From Bacillus sp. ISL-34 (GTDB taxonomy: Bacteria; Bacillota; Bacilli; Bacillales; DSM-1321), in contig NZ_JAGGQJ010000005.1 in the NCBI RefSeq assembly GCF_018613325.1, positions 1 through 64,000 of the forward strand: a DNA stretch of 64,000 nt, read 5' to 3'. Numbering within the stretch: position 1 is the stretch's first letter; each line of letters begins with the position of its first letter. Shown in pieces: positions 1-8,098 of the stretch. The position numbers and the translations under genes were made by a program. The notes under the pieces were generated by a model. The model was given only the letters and a program-made list of their open reading frames with translations, did no database searches and was not told where the DNA came from.

Positions 1-290
1 GAACCGTTTACTCGTGAATTTGCCCCTTTTACTCGTGAGTTTGGTGCGTTTACTCGTGAGTTTGCGCCGTTTACTCGTATGTTTGGTGCTTTTACTCGTG
101 AATTCGCCCCTTTTACTCGTGAATTTGGTGCTTTTACTCGTGAGTTTGCGCCTTACTCGTATGTTTGGTGCATTTACTAAATTTGCGCTTTACTCGTGAA
201 TTCACGCCGTTTACTCGTGAGTTTGGTGCATTTACTCGTAAGTTGCGATTTAGTCGTGAATTCGTGCTGTTTTCTGTGAGATGCATTTAC
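1..290. repeat. 21-bp tandem repeat, decaying rightward
   Basis: About a dozen copies of a 21-bp unit built on TTTACTCGTGARTTTG plus a variable five-base tail (alternating GCCCC/GCGCC-like and GTGC-like). The first seven or so copies keep exact 21-bp phasing; from about 150 onward units lose bases and diverge. Because 21 is a multiple of three, two frames read as heptapeptide repeats (FTREFAP/FTREFGA and LLLVSLV-like). I see no ribosome binding site and the frames break where the repeat decays, so I treat it as intergenic repeat DNA. The repeat runs off the left edge of the window. Confidence 0.8.
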
Positions 291-302
291 TCTTTATAAG
301 GT

Positions 303-330
303 CAAAAAAGGACGCCATAATTGGCGTCCT
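303..330 (-). terminator. Rho-independent terminator of the SpoIID/LytB-domain gene
   Basis: A 9-bp perfect stem (309-317 with 322-330) with a 4-nt loop, followed on the minus strand by six U residues (A-run 304-309). It lies just past the stop codon at 337. Confidence 0.85.
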
Positions 331-336
331 ACTCCT

Positions 337-2406
337 TCATTTTTTTACATGTTTTTTTAATACATACCCAATTGGGCTTCCCTTTTTCACTTTATACCAT
401 TCATCTTGTTGAGCCAGAATCGTTACAGATTGGTCCCTGTATAGGTTCCCGACTGTTTCAGAAGATTCATTTCTACTTTCTTTAATAGATAATTCGCTTG
501 CTGTCACTATTCCCGTCGTCTTCCTAATCGAGATTTTCGTTGAAAAGGTTTTCTGATTTTCACTCTCATCCTTAGCGGAGATTTTCACCATAAATATCCC
601 GTTGGACATATTTTTGAAATCCCAGGTTGCCGATTGCCTGCCTTTATTGAACTGCCTTTCAGAAAGTATGCCGACAACCTTTCCTTTACTGTTTCTGATT
701 TCCACGGTTACATTAGCGTTTTCATTAATTGTATACGTTATGTTCGCTTTCTCGGTACTGTAATCACCCGATGTGTTGACATCGGTGATTTTCGGTGCCG
801 ACGTATCTCTGCTGATCTTTAGCGCCATTGTTGCCAAACCTTCATTCCCGCCCCGGTCCATTGCTGATATTTCTGCTTCATATGTACCGTTACTTACATT
901 TTTTGTGTTCCAGATTGCTGAATGGGTACCCTTTTTCATTGTTTGATCACGGACTGGGGTAGCTATGGCTTTACCTTTACTATCTTTAATCATGAGCGTT
1001 ACCACAGCATCTTCTTTTAGGGAGTATGTGATTCCAACCTCATCATTTAAATGATCCGTCTTCGCTTTCAAGTTTACTGAATTCGGTTCCGCCTTTACGA
1101 CAAGATCCGTTTTAGATCCAGCACCTGGTCCATATTCCTTTTCTATAGTTGTGTCAGGATAATAAAACCCCAAAATATCTTGATATGATTGTCCTGCTTC
1201 CGCTCTGTTTTTCGCTCCAAACTGACTTAGCCCGACCCCATGCCCATATCCTGATCCTTCGATAGTAATTTTGGAAGAATCGGAAGAAGAATGGTCAACC
1301 AGATAGCTTTTCATCACTTCTTGCCCCACCATGCCCCTGATTTTGGAAGCCGCTACATTTGTAAGCTTAACCGTTTGCTGCAAAAGTTTTCCCCTGTCAT
1401 CAACGAGATCCCTTACATAGAAATTCAGTTGGATGGAGCCTTTCGTAACACGGCCTCCCGTTTTTTCATCTGTAAATGTTAACAAGGGAATCTCCGTTAT
1501 TTTAATATCTTTCTTCGCATATCCATTATTCTTCAGCCAAGCCTTCAGCTTCGGCACAACCGTTTTATCTTTTTCCTCTACACTTGTCCACCATTCTTCC
1601 GGTTTGGATAAGTCTATTTTTGACAGGTCGATTTGCTGCTTGTCCAGCGTTATCGCCCAATTGGTTTTCGGATCATATAAATCTTCTTTTATAGATAAAT
1701 ATGCAAGGGGGTTCCCACTTGACCAAACATTTGAATTCGATTCGGTCATTCCTCCATTGCTTGAGGAAAAGAACGCTTCGATTATTTCGCCATCATGTTT
1801 GATTACCATGCCCTTTGTCTGTACAATGGCTGAATTAGTTCGATAGTGGCCGGCAGCCCCGCCATATACTTGGTAAGAAACCGTGTCATCAATTATTGTC
1901 GATTGATGGCGAAGTGCATAAGTCCGGGCGGCAATCGCCTGTGCTTTTAAGGCTTCGGCATGCCATAGTGCGGGCATCTCCAGCGGGACAACGCCCTTTA
2001 GATAATCTTCAATGTAAACAGTATTGATTGGCCTGATGTAACCGTCCTCCGCTTTAAATGAAAATGAACCTTGATACGGACGGCCGTTTATGGACAATGA
2101 AGCATCAGGTTTAACTGGCATTACCTTAAGGGAAGCATAAGACCCCGTTTTCATAGAACCTTTGTAAACGGCAAGTTTAGCCGACTCCACTTTCAAAGCC
2201 AGCTTTTCACCAGCCTTGATGAATATCTCTCCCCCTGAAGTACGGTAGTCCGCTGTTGCCGTTATTTTAACGCTTGTTCTATTCCCCAAATAATTCTTCA
2301 GTTTCACTTCCATCGTTGTTTTCTCTTCCGCTGCCGTTTCTTCATGAGAAGGAAATGTAAAAAAAATGATAAAGCAAGCGATAAACAGATACTTTAAACT
2401 TCTCAT
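337..2406 (-). CDS. Secreted SpoIID/LytB-domain protein with Ig-like and SH3b modules
   Basis: A 689-residue protein with an N-terminal export signal (hydrophobic residues about 6-20). A SpoIID/LytB domain spans about 75-430; it carries the family hallmark of an EDYLKGVVPLEMP segment followed by EALKAQAIAARTYAL, and the late GYGHGVGLSQFGA motif. Two FlgD-like Ig modules follow (each with an S-x-G-x-Y/F-x-x-x-I-S-A-x-D pattern), and the last 50 or so residues look like a bacterial SH3 (SH3b) wall-binding domain. SpoIID proteins are lytic transglycosylases acting on denuded glycan; LytB is the amidase-modifier relative. This is a second paralogue beside the true SpoIID at 36.6 kb, with a different C terminus, so a vegetative or spore-wall remodelling role is inferred. 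GAGG lies about 10 nt before the ATG. Confidence 0.85.
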   Translation of the reverse strand: MRSLKYLFIACFIIFFTFPSHEETAAEEKTTMEVKLKNYLGNRTSVKITATADYRTSGGEIFIKAGEKLALKVESAKLAVYKGSMKTGSYASLKVMPVKPDASLSINGRPYQGSFSFKAEDGYIRPINTVYIEDYLKGVVPLEMPALWHAEALKAQAIAARTYALRHQSTIIDDTVSYQVYGGAAGHYRTNSAIVQTKGMVIKHDGEIIEAFFSSSNGGMTESNSNVWSSGNPLAYLSIKEDLYDPKTNWAITLDKQQIDLSKIDLSKPEEWWTSVEEKDKTVVPKLKAWLKNNGYAKKDIKITEIPLLTFTDEKTGGRVTKGSIQLNFYVRDLVDDRGKLLQQTVKLTNVAASKIRGMVGQEVMKSYLVDHSSSDSSKITIEGSGYGHGVGLSQFGAKNRAEAGQSYQDILGFYYPDTTIEKEYGPGAGSKTDLVVKAEPNSVNLKAKTDHLNDEVGITYSLKEDAVVTLMIKDSKGKAIATPVRDQTMKKGTHSAIWNTKNVSNGTYEAEISAMDRGGNEGLATMALKISRDTSAPKITDVNTSGDYSTEKANITYTINENANVTVEIRNSKGKVVGILSERQFNKGRQSATWDFKNMSNGIFMVKISAKDESENQKTFSTKISIRKTTGIVTASELSIKESRNESSETVGNLYRDQSVTILAQQDEWYKVKKGSPIGYVLKKHVKK

Positions 2407-2429
2407 TCCTTTTCATCCTCATTCCTTTT

Positions 2430-2687
2430 CTATTTATCTTTCAAAGATTTTTGAATTAATCCTGTTGAATCCATTGGCATGAGAAAACATAACGGCCTGG
2501 ATGAGGTCACTGCTGCAGAAATCATGATTTCAGGACATTGGGATCGCGGGTTTACTTGTAGGTTACTGAACTCTCTTTTTACATTCTGTATGTACGACTC
2601 ATTATCCTTCTCTTCCAGCTTTATTGACGTAACAAATTGGAATCCATCATGTGTAAGAAAATAAAAACAGGACATGGAAGAATCCAT
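2430..2687 (-). CDS. Doubtful small ORF, 85 codons
   Basis: Encodes a mixed-charge 85-residue sequence that I do not recognise. Against it: the start codon lies inside the apparent pbpC terminator stem (2668-2693), and no convincing Shine-Dalgarno sequence precedes it. In favour: it sits in the same orientation in the 320-bp gap between pbpC and the SpoIID/LytB gene, ends 23 bp before that gene, and its composition is protein-like. It could be a remnant of a former gene. Confidence 0.3.
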   Translation of the reverse strand: MDSSMSCFYFLTHDGFQFVTSIKLEEKDNESYIQNVKREFSNLQVNPRSQCPEIMISAAVTSSRPLCFLMPMDSTGLIQKSLKDK

Positions 2688-2693
2688 ATCCTG
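2661..2693 (-). terminator. Terminator of pbpC
   Basis: An 11-bp stem (2668-2678 with 2683-2693). The single mismatch becomes a G-U pair in the minus-strand transcript, and a U-rich tract follows (AAAAA at 2663-2667). It lies 37 bp past the pbpC stop codon. Confidence 0.7.
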
Positions 2694-2729
2694 CTTTCTG
2701 ACCCATTTCTGATGTAGTGACTTTTTTCT

Positions 2730-4736
2730 TTACTTCAAATACTTCTTCAACACCGGTTTCATATAATCGACAACGACATGGCTGCCGCCTCTTCCTTTTA
2801 CATCTTCAATCATCCATGCCATCAGAAGTTCCGGGTCTTCTGTGTCCATGGCAACAAACCAGCCATTTTCTGTTCCGTCAGCATTTTTGGATGCCTTGAT
2901 TTCAGCAGTTCCCGTTTTGGCAGCGATTTTGATGCCAAGATCATTTATTCCATGTCCACTTCCCTTAGGATGTTCCACTACTTGTGTCAGCATCTTGGTG
3001 ACCTGATTTGCTTGGTCTGCTGATATCGCATTTTCTTTCCATATTTTCTTTTCTATTTTATCTCCAGTTATTAACGAAGGTGCCAGGATGTTTCCTTCAT
3101 TCAAGAAGGCTGAATAGGTCATGGCGAGATGGAGCGTGCTCATTTGGACTTGCGCCTGACCATATCCAGCGTCTGCCAAGCGTCCCTCACTGTCGACCTT
3201 ACCGATGCTCGATGCTTTGATCGGATAATCGTAATTCAAAGACTCATCAAATCCGAATGCCTTGAGTCCATTTGTGAATTTTTCCTTTCCTAGCCCCAAA
3301 GCTTTTTGGGCAAAGTAAATATTGTCTGAATAAATTAATGCCTTTTCCATATCGATTGGAACACCGGGGTCCGAAACCCTTGTAATGGAATGATCTTTCC
3401 ATGTCGATTTGGCCCACGTTTTCCCTTGGATATTGATCGACTCTTTCGGATCCACACCATTTTTCAAAGCGATTGCCGCAGTGATGGCCTTAATGGTTGA
3501 ACCAGGTGCAAACGTCGAACTGAAGCGGTTCAAAAGTGGTTTTTTCGGGTCTTCTTCAAGCGCTTTTTGTTCCGCTTTTGTTATCCCGAATATATATTTA
3601 TTAGGATCGAATGACGGACTTGAAACAAGTGCAAGCGTTTCGCCTGTCTTCGGATCAAGTGCGGATGCCGATCCTGCTTCGTTCTTATATTGCTCGAAGA
3701 TATCCTTTTGAAGCTCGGCGTCGATGGTCAATGTAATTGTTTCTCCCTCTTCAGCGGGCTTTTCAGCAATCACCTTTTCTTCGCCATCTTCTGTTTTAAT
3801 AAAGATTTTACCGCCAGGTTCACCTTTAAGCCGAGGTTCCAACACTTGCTCAAGACCTCGCTTGCCAATAACGTCACTTGCGGTATAACCTTTTCCTTTC
3901 AATTTCTCCAGATCTTCGGCCGATGCCTCACCGACATATCCAATTAGATGGGCTGCTGACTCCTTATATGGATATATACGTTCTTCCGTATTATTGACAG
4001 ATACACCAGCAATGCTCAATAGCTTTTCCAAGGTTGCCGTATTATCATTTGACATTTTCTTGATGGGCACAAAATAACTTGGCTTTACCCATGATTGTTT
4101 TAATTTCTGATTCACTTCGTCGGTGGACATATTGAGGATTCCAGCGACTTTTTTAACCGTTTCGGATTCGTTGGCCATTTTCTCTGGCACGATTCCCACT
4201 TCTGCTACCGTTCCATTCATGGCAAGGCCGCGTTCATTTCGATCGACAATTTCCCCGCGAATGGCTGGATACGATTCAACCGATACCTTCTCTCCAGCTT
4301 CCAATTGAGGGAATATATAGCTTTCATCCCAGTTTATGTACCAATTTTCTTCCTCGCCTTCCCCTTCCTTGACAAGTGTCGCTTTATGGTCGGAGCTGAC
4401 GGCACCCGCCATAGTGGACATATCAACGGTATATGAAAGGCTTACCTTTTCCCCATCTTTATGGTCTTTCTCTTCTTTTGGCTGTTTATAGTCCACCTTT
4501 AATTGGTCGGCCTCTATGCCCGTATAGATTTTTTCATAACGCTCCGCAAATTCATCCGCACTGATTTTCTTCTTTGTCTCAGGTGACAGATACTCGTACA
4601 TCTTCGCAAAATCCTGTTTATTCCAAAGCTTCGTATATGCCGCAAAGCGATCTTCCGGACTTGGCCCATCCGAGCATCCGGCCAGAAACAATACGCTCAT
4701 CAACAATAAGCTGGAAACTAAAGCTAGTTTCTTCAT
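2730..4736 (-). CDS. pbpC: Penicillin-binding protein 3, class B transpeptidase lipoprotein
   Basis: A 668-residue lipoprotein, the same length as B. subtilis PbpC. The lipobox LAGC places the acylated Cys at residue 21. An NTF2-like MecA-N domain covers about 25-145, the PBP dimerisation domain about 150-315, and the transpeptidase domain about 350-665. The three active-site motifs are intact: STIK at 413-416 with nucleophile Ser413, SDN at 470-472, and KTGT at 607-610. The enzyme cross-links peptidoglycan on the outer face of the membrane. MecA-N class B enzymes include the low-affinity, beta-lactam-tolerant PBP2a and Bacillus PBP3, so low beta-lactam affinity is plausible but inferred. TAGGAGG precedes the ATG. 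Monocistronic, with its own terminator. Confidence 0.95.
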   Translation of the reverse strand: MKKLALVSSLLLMSVLFLAGCSDGPSPEDRFAAYTKLWNKQDFAKMYEYLSPETKKKISADEFAERYEKIYTGIEADQLKVDYKQPKEEKDHKDGEKVSLSYTVDMSTMAGAVSSDHKATLVKEGEGEEENWYINWDESYIFPQLEAGEKVSVESYPAIRGEIVDRNERGLAMNGTVAEVGIVPEKMANESETVKKVAGILNMSTDEVNQKLKQSWVKPSYFVPIKKMSNDNTATLEKLLSIAGVSVNNTEERIYPYKESAAHLIGYVGEASAEDLEKLKGKGYTASDVIGKRGLEQVLEPRLKGEPGGKIFIKTEDGEEKVIAEKPAEEGETITLTIDAELQKDIFEQYKNEAGSASALDPKTGETLALVSSPSFDPNKYIFGITKAEQKALEEDPKKPLLNRFSSTFAPGSTIKAITAAIALKNGVDPKESINIQGKTWAKSTWKDHSITRVSDPGVPIDMEKALIYSDNIYFAQKALGLGKEKFTNGLKAFGFDESLNYDYPIKASSIGKVDSEGRLADAGYGQAQVQMSTLHLAMTYSAFLNEGNILAPSLITGDKIEKKIWKENAISADQANQVTKMLTQVVEHPKGSGHGINDLGIKIAAKTGTAEIKASKNADGTENGWFVAMDTEDPELLMAWMIEDVKGRGGSHVVVDYMKPVLKKYLK

Positions 4737-4845
4737 GATTTCCTCCTAAAGAATAGTTAGAATGATATACCTATAGTTTAGCAAAATATTAGGGGAATGG
4801 GGGATTTTGTATGCCGAATTTCTTCATTTTTCTAATTAACCATGT

Positions 4846-4900
4846 TTTTTCTAAAACAAAAGTCCTGTACATAGTGTACAGAACTTTTGTTTTAGAAAAA
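4846..4900. repeat. Long hairpin, 26-bp arms
   Basis: Arms 4846-4871 and 4875-4900 are complementary over 26 bp with one mismatch and a 3-nt loop. The mismatch becomes a G-U pair only in the minus-strand RNA. The arms end in T and A runs, so it could terminate transcription from either side, for example of the upstream minus-strand CorA-like gene. It abuts a copy of a dispersed repeat. Confidence 0.7.
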
Positions 4901-4933
4901 TTAGAAGAAGGACCAGTCTGCAAAAAAGATCCG

Positions 4934-5090
4934 GTTGATTTCAGAAATCCGCTCCCTTTACGCCGGTCTGCCTGCCTCCTCGCCGCGGGGATCTAGCGGG
5001 TCTCGGCGAGGAGGCAGGAGAGTCGCAAATTTCTTTAACAAGAAAACCCCGCGAACGGAAAGCGACTGCCTGGAGGCAACATTCAAATTG
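4934..5090. repeat. Dispersed intergenic repeat, copy A
   Basis: Begins GTTGATTTCAGAAATCCGCT and ends near GTCGCAAATTTCTT (about 5039). The layout matches copies at 17475-17591 and 17669-17787. Inside is a perfect 15-bp inverted repeat (4971-4985 with 5004-5018). The right flank 5056-5085 matches the reverse complement of 9095-9122. No coding potential. With the hairpin at 4846-4900 it fills the gap between pbpC and the CorA-like gene. Confidence 0.75.
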
Positions 5091-5173
5091 TGCTAACCCC
5101 AAAATAACGTAGACCAACTAGATTTTCATCGAGTTGGTCTGCAGTCTGGGTCCTGAACATAATGTACTGGACT

Positions 5174-6610
5174 CTAAAGCATTCTTTTTTTTCGGCTTTT
5201 TTTCTCTTGCAGCCATTTTTTCAAGAAGAAAAAGCCCATGATACCCGAAATGATTAGGCCGCTTGTCGTCACCATGACAGCTACCCATTCGTATAAGGTG
5301 TAATTCATATAAGCTTTCCACGGAAACTTCCCTTTCCAATCTTCAATATATAGATTCATTCCGAATATCCCGGAGACAACCGTATAAATCGTTAGTATTT
5401 GCAAGAGATAATTACTGCTTTTCCCAGACAGTTTATCCTGATTTTGATAAAGGTAGGAAAGTGTTTCCTTCACTTCTCCATAGAGAGGCGCAATCCTGAA
5501 GGTTTCATCCGTTTTTTTGAATAACTCCTTACCGACTGCCGTACTATTGACTTCAGTAAATAAGTACTTTGCAGAAAACTCAGTGATCATGAAAATCAGC
5601 TGTTCCGTATCCGATTGATCTTTTTCCACATCTATCCGTGAATGTTCATGAGCCAATTTGAGCAGTACGATTTTATAATAAAAGAAAAGCAACACTGTAT
5701 AAAAATGCTGGCCGTACATTTCTCTTGCCAGTTCCTGTTCCAGTTTACCTGTCGCTTTCGTGACACATGCGAAATGATACATGCTTGTTACATAATAGGT
5801 TTCCTTGCCCCACCTGTCATATACCCTTTCTTGATAGTACTTTTCGATATAATCAGGGTTTAATGCGCCTATATACGGCTCACCATCATTGTCATAACCG
5901 TTCAGCTCACTGATCCTGAATAAGTCATTTTTTGAAATATCACGATTCTCAGGGAATGCAGTAAAACTGATCACGTACATTCTTTCATCGATGAAGAAGG
6001 GTAAACTGCCAAAATATGTCGGGTCCGCTTGTTCTTCATCCATATATTCTTCCATTGGCGGCAATAGTTCATTGAAGATGAAATCCTTCACTTGTTCATA
6101 CTGATTTTTCCTATAGCCGACTTTCGTTTTTACCTCATCATCAGCAATCGGTTCGAGGATTCGGAATGTATCGCTAAAATAGAGCACATCATCATGCGAA
6201 AGCCCTTCAGGCAAAGTGACACGAAGATTCATCATGCCAATATGAAATGGGCATATGAAGATATCTATAGAGTTGATAATAAATGGGGTATTTAGATAGG
6301 GTGATTCGAAGGTACAATCAATATCCAGTTTTTTTGTAAAACGCCGTAAGCCTTCCTTCTGTTTTGCATTACCCGGAAATAAAATCGGCTCGATGTAAGG
6401 CATGAAATACTTTTCCAGTTTACGGTGCGAAACTTTATGGCCACCATAATATTGGCTTTGTTGTTCCATATCTTTCAAATTCAAAAAAACGAAATCGTTC
6501 TCAAACAACTTTTCCACAAATTTTTCAATCTTATTTCCTTCAAGCGTAAATGGAAAAATGTACTGTTGAAAAGCTCGCTTCGTGGGATCATTCTTTACTT
6601 TCACATCCAT
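5174..6610 (-). CDS. CorA-like divalent cation transporter
   Basis: A 478-residue protein with a long cytosolic N-terminal part and two C-terminal membrane segments (about 405-420 and 440-460). The pore signature GMN of the CorA/Mrs2/ZntB superfamily is present at about 417-419, followed by a short acidic and aromatic periplasmic-type loop and a Lys/Arg-rich C-terminal tail. The topology fits a pentameric Mg2+ or Co2+ channel. The N-terminal region is longer than in typical CorA (about 315 residues) and I see little other resemblance, so the substrate is uncertain. A poor Shine-Dalgarno region precedes the ATG; downstream lies the dispersed repeat and long hairpin. Confidence 0.75.
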   Translation of the reverse strand: MDVKVKNDPTKRAFQQYIFPFTLEGNKIEKFVEKLFENDFVFLNLKDMEQQSQYYGGHKVSHRKLEKYFMPYIEPILFPGNAKQKEGLRRFTKKLDIDCTFESPYLNTPFIINSIDIFICPFHIGMMNLRVTLPEGLSHDDVLYFSDTFRILEPIADDEVKTKVGYRKNQYEQVKDFIFNELLPPMEEYMDEEQADPTYFGSLPFFIDERMYVISFTAFPENRDISKNDLFRISELNGYDNDGEPYIGALNPDYIEKYYQERVYDRWGKETYYVTSMYHFACVTKATGKLEQELAREMYGQHFYTVLLFFYYKIVLLKLAHEHSRIDVEKDQSDTEQLIFMITEFSAKYLFTEVNSTAVGKELFKKTDETFRIAPLYGEVKETLSYLYQNQDKLSGKSSNYLLQILTIYTVVSGIFGMNLYIEDWKGKFPWKAYMNYTLYEWVAVMVTTSGLIISGIMGFFFLKKWLQEKKSRKKRML

Positions 6611-7064
6611 AAAATATATCCTCCGATTAAACTGCGATGAACACAGGATTTATTCATCTTGTTTCTTATATTTACCCATGTATATACAAACAAAACGAAA
6701 CATATTATAGAAATAAAGTGGACAAATTATCCAAAGAAAAAAATCCCCCAAGCACATGCTCGGGGGCCATCGAAAAGAGTTCTTCAACCCTCTTCACTTT
6801 AGGGTACTAGAAACTGATGTTTCTAATGAAAAATCCGATATTCGGACCATTTTAGCATTTATTTTATGTAAGATAAAACACGGAATTCCTCCATATTTGG
6901 GCTTTACCTCTTATTATCATCCAATAAACCCTTATATGCAGGAATTCACAGAAGAAAATATAACTATAGGAATAATCCCAAGATCTTTTTGTTCATCACT
7001 TTATATTAAAATCACGTTTTAACTAAGAAAAAGTGGGTAAATAAAAAAGCAAAGGAGAGACAGC
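6611..7064. other. Gene-poor gap with one hairpin
   Basis: No convincing gene. The only clear structure is a hairpin at 6745-6766 (CCCCCAAGCA with TGCTCGGGGG, G-U paired in minus-strand RNA) beside an A-run at 6736-6743. It reads as a minus-strand terminator, yet no minus-strand gene is visible immediately upstream. A plus-strand ORF from 6756 begins inside this hairpin and has no ribosome site. Confidence 0.5.
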
Positions 7065-7208
7065 ATGAAAACCGATAGCTATAAACAACACTTTAAATTT
7101 TTTGAAAGAACAAATAACGCTAAACCAAGTGAACGGAAACAAATGAGCGATTTCATCAAAAAGAAAATGAATGCTCAAAACAGTCATTTAAATGGTAAAA
7201 ACTCATAA
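7065..7208 (+). CDS. Small hypothetical basic protein, 47 aa
   Basis: An ATG preceded by AAAGGAGAG at 7051-7059 (spacing about 6) opens a 47-codon frame ending TAA at 7206-7208. The product is hydrophilic and Lys/Asn-rich (begins MKTDSYKQHF and contains KPSERKQMSDF), with no signal or membrane segment. The stop codon sits in the left arm of a terminator hairpin. I do not recognise the family. The good ribosome site and terminator support a real gene. Confidence 0.65.
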   Translation: MKTDSYKQHFKFFERTNNAKPSERKQMSDFIKKKMNAQNSHLNGKNS

Positions 7209-7231
7209 CATATGGGATGTCATGAGTTTTT
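7197..7231. terminator. Bidirectional terminator between convergent small genes
   Basis: AAAAACTCAT (7197-7206) pairs with ATGAGTTTTT (7222-7231). It serves the 47-residue gene on the plus strand and can also serve the converging 105-residue gene, whose stop is at 7237. Confidence 0.75.
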
Positions 7232-7236
7232 ATCGT

Positions 7237-7554
7237 TTAAAATGCGATTTCATTTCCCTGAAGGTTGTGCTTCACACATTTCTTGATACCGATTACATTC
7301 AAAAAATGTTGAATTTTCTTCATCGAGGTCGCCTGATATTCATCTACAATGGAAAACTCTTTAAGATAAGCGATTTTTTCTTGTACATCTGTATCTATAT
7401 GATCTTGGCTGGATTCTTTTTCATCTGATTTTTTGCATGTGTACACCACAGCTTCACCAATTCTCCTGGTTGCCTTATCAAAATAAAAAGAAAACACAAT
7501 GGCACATTCATCATCGTAAAAAGAGGGTTGAACTTTCATATTAATATCAATCAT
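7237..7554 (-). CDS. Hypothetical protein, 105 aa
   Basis: An acidic, soluble 105-residue protein without signal peptide or membrane segment. GGAGAGAGGTG lies about 9 nt before the ATG. It converges on the 47-residue gene and shares its terminator. I do not recognise a family. One Cys pair region (YTCKK and IKKCVKH) is visible but does not define a metal motif. Confidence 0.6.
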   Translation of the reverse strand: MIDINMKVQPSFYDDECAIVFSFYFDKATRRIGEAVVYTCKKSDEKESSQDHIDTDVQEKIAYLKEFSIVDEYQATSMKKIQHFLNVIGIKKCVKHNLQGNEIAF

Positions 7555-7732
7555 TAACCTTACACCTCTCTCCGTTTTGTTATTTATACTATAACAAAAT
7601 CATTAAAAGGAAATAGGCGTTACAAACTACGCTCACGTTTCTTCCACACCTACCAAATGGACCTTACACTCCCCATTCATAGCTAATTATAACTACAGGA
7701 ATATGCGCAAAAGAATATTCATTTAATATTAA

Positions 7733-7759
7733 TAAAAAAACATCTTCAATTGAAGATGC
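7733..7759 (-). terminator. Terminator of the pheromone-like peptide gene
   Basis: The palindrome CATCTTCAA/TTGAAGATG (7741-7758) is followed on the minus strand by seven U residues (A-run 7734-7740). It lies 30 bp past the peptide stop codon, marking it as a discrete transcription unit. Confidence 0.8.
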
Positions 7760-7788
7760 TTGAATGATTAATAGGAAGCTTCATTTAC

Positions 7789-7902
7789 TTATTTATATAA
7801 ACCTGGAAGTTCTGCGTAAAGGCCTGGTAATTCGCTTGGGACAATAACGAAAGCAGCGATGATAAGAAAAGATACGACTAATGCTTTAGTACTTTTTTTC
7901 AT
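7789..7902 (-). CDS. Candidate PapR-like pheromone precursor, 37 aa
   Basis: The ATG at 7900-7902 is preceded by AAAAGGAGG (core at 7911-7915, spacing 8) and the frame ends TAA at 7789. The product is 37 residues: a Lys-led hydrophobic export segment (about 1-22) and then PSELPGLYAELPGLYK, a tandem heptapeptide (SELPGLY, AELPGLY) plus a terminal Lys. B. cereus PapR is a 48-residue Sec-exported precursor whose active C-terminal heptapeptide is ADLPFEF; the A/S-acidic-L-P-x-x-aromatic pattern is shared. The gene is divergent from the PlcR-like regulator at 8099. Inference: the secreted precursor is trimmed to one or two signalling heptapeptides and re-imported. It has its own terminator. Confidence 0.8.
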   Translation of the reverse strand: MKKSTKALVVSFLIIAAFVIVPSELPGLYAELPGLYK

Positions 7903-7934
7903 AGGTCATTCCTCCTTTTCTTCTAAAAAAATAT

Positions 7935-7974
7935 TGGTTAAAATAGAAAAAAATTCTATAGTTATATTTAACCA
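7935..7974. promoter_or_regulatory. Inverted repeat, candidate operator of the PlcR-like regulator
   Basis: TGGTTAAA (7935-7942) and TTTAACCA (7967-7974) form an 8-bp perfect inverted repeat. Inside it ATAGAA (7943-7948) pairs with TTCTAT (7954-7959). It sits 33 bp upstream of the peptide start codon and 125 bp from the regulator start, a suitable position for control of the peptide gene or of both. Confidence 0.5.
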
Positions 7975-8098
7975 CAATTCTTAAAACCATATATTTCGAC
8001 TAAAGAATCTATTTAAACCGTTCAGGACCTGTACATACCGCTTTCACCGATTTTTCATAACAAAATATAACTCTAGGCATATTTTAAGGAGAATCAAA

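Noticed and set aside
14-199. 61-codon plus-strand frame of Leu/Val repeats
   Set aside because: Falls entirely in the 21-bp tandem repeat, has no ribosome site, and another frame is equally open.
6756-7022. 88-codon plus-strand ORF
   Set aside because: Starts inside a hairpin, has no ribosome site, and its sequence is not protein-like.
8066-8081. PlcR-box-like sequence upstream of the regulator
   Set aside because: Only 7 of 10 fixed bases match; too weak to list as a site, mentioned only in the operator finding.
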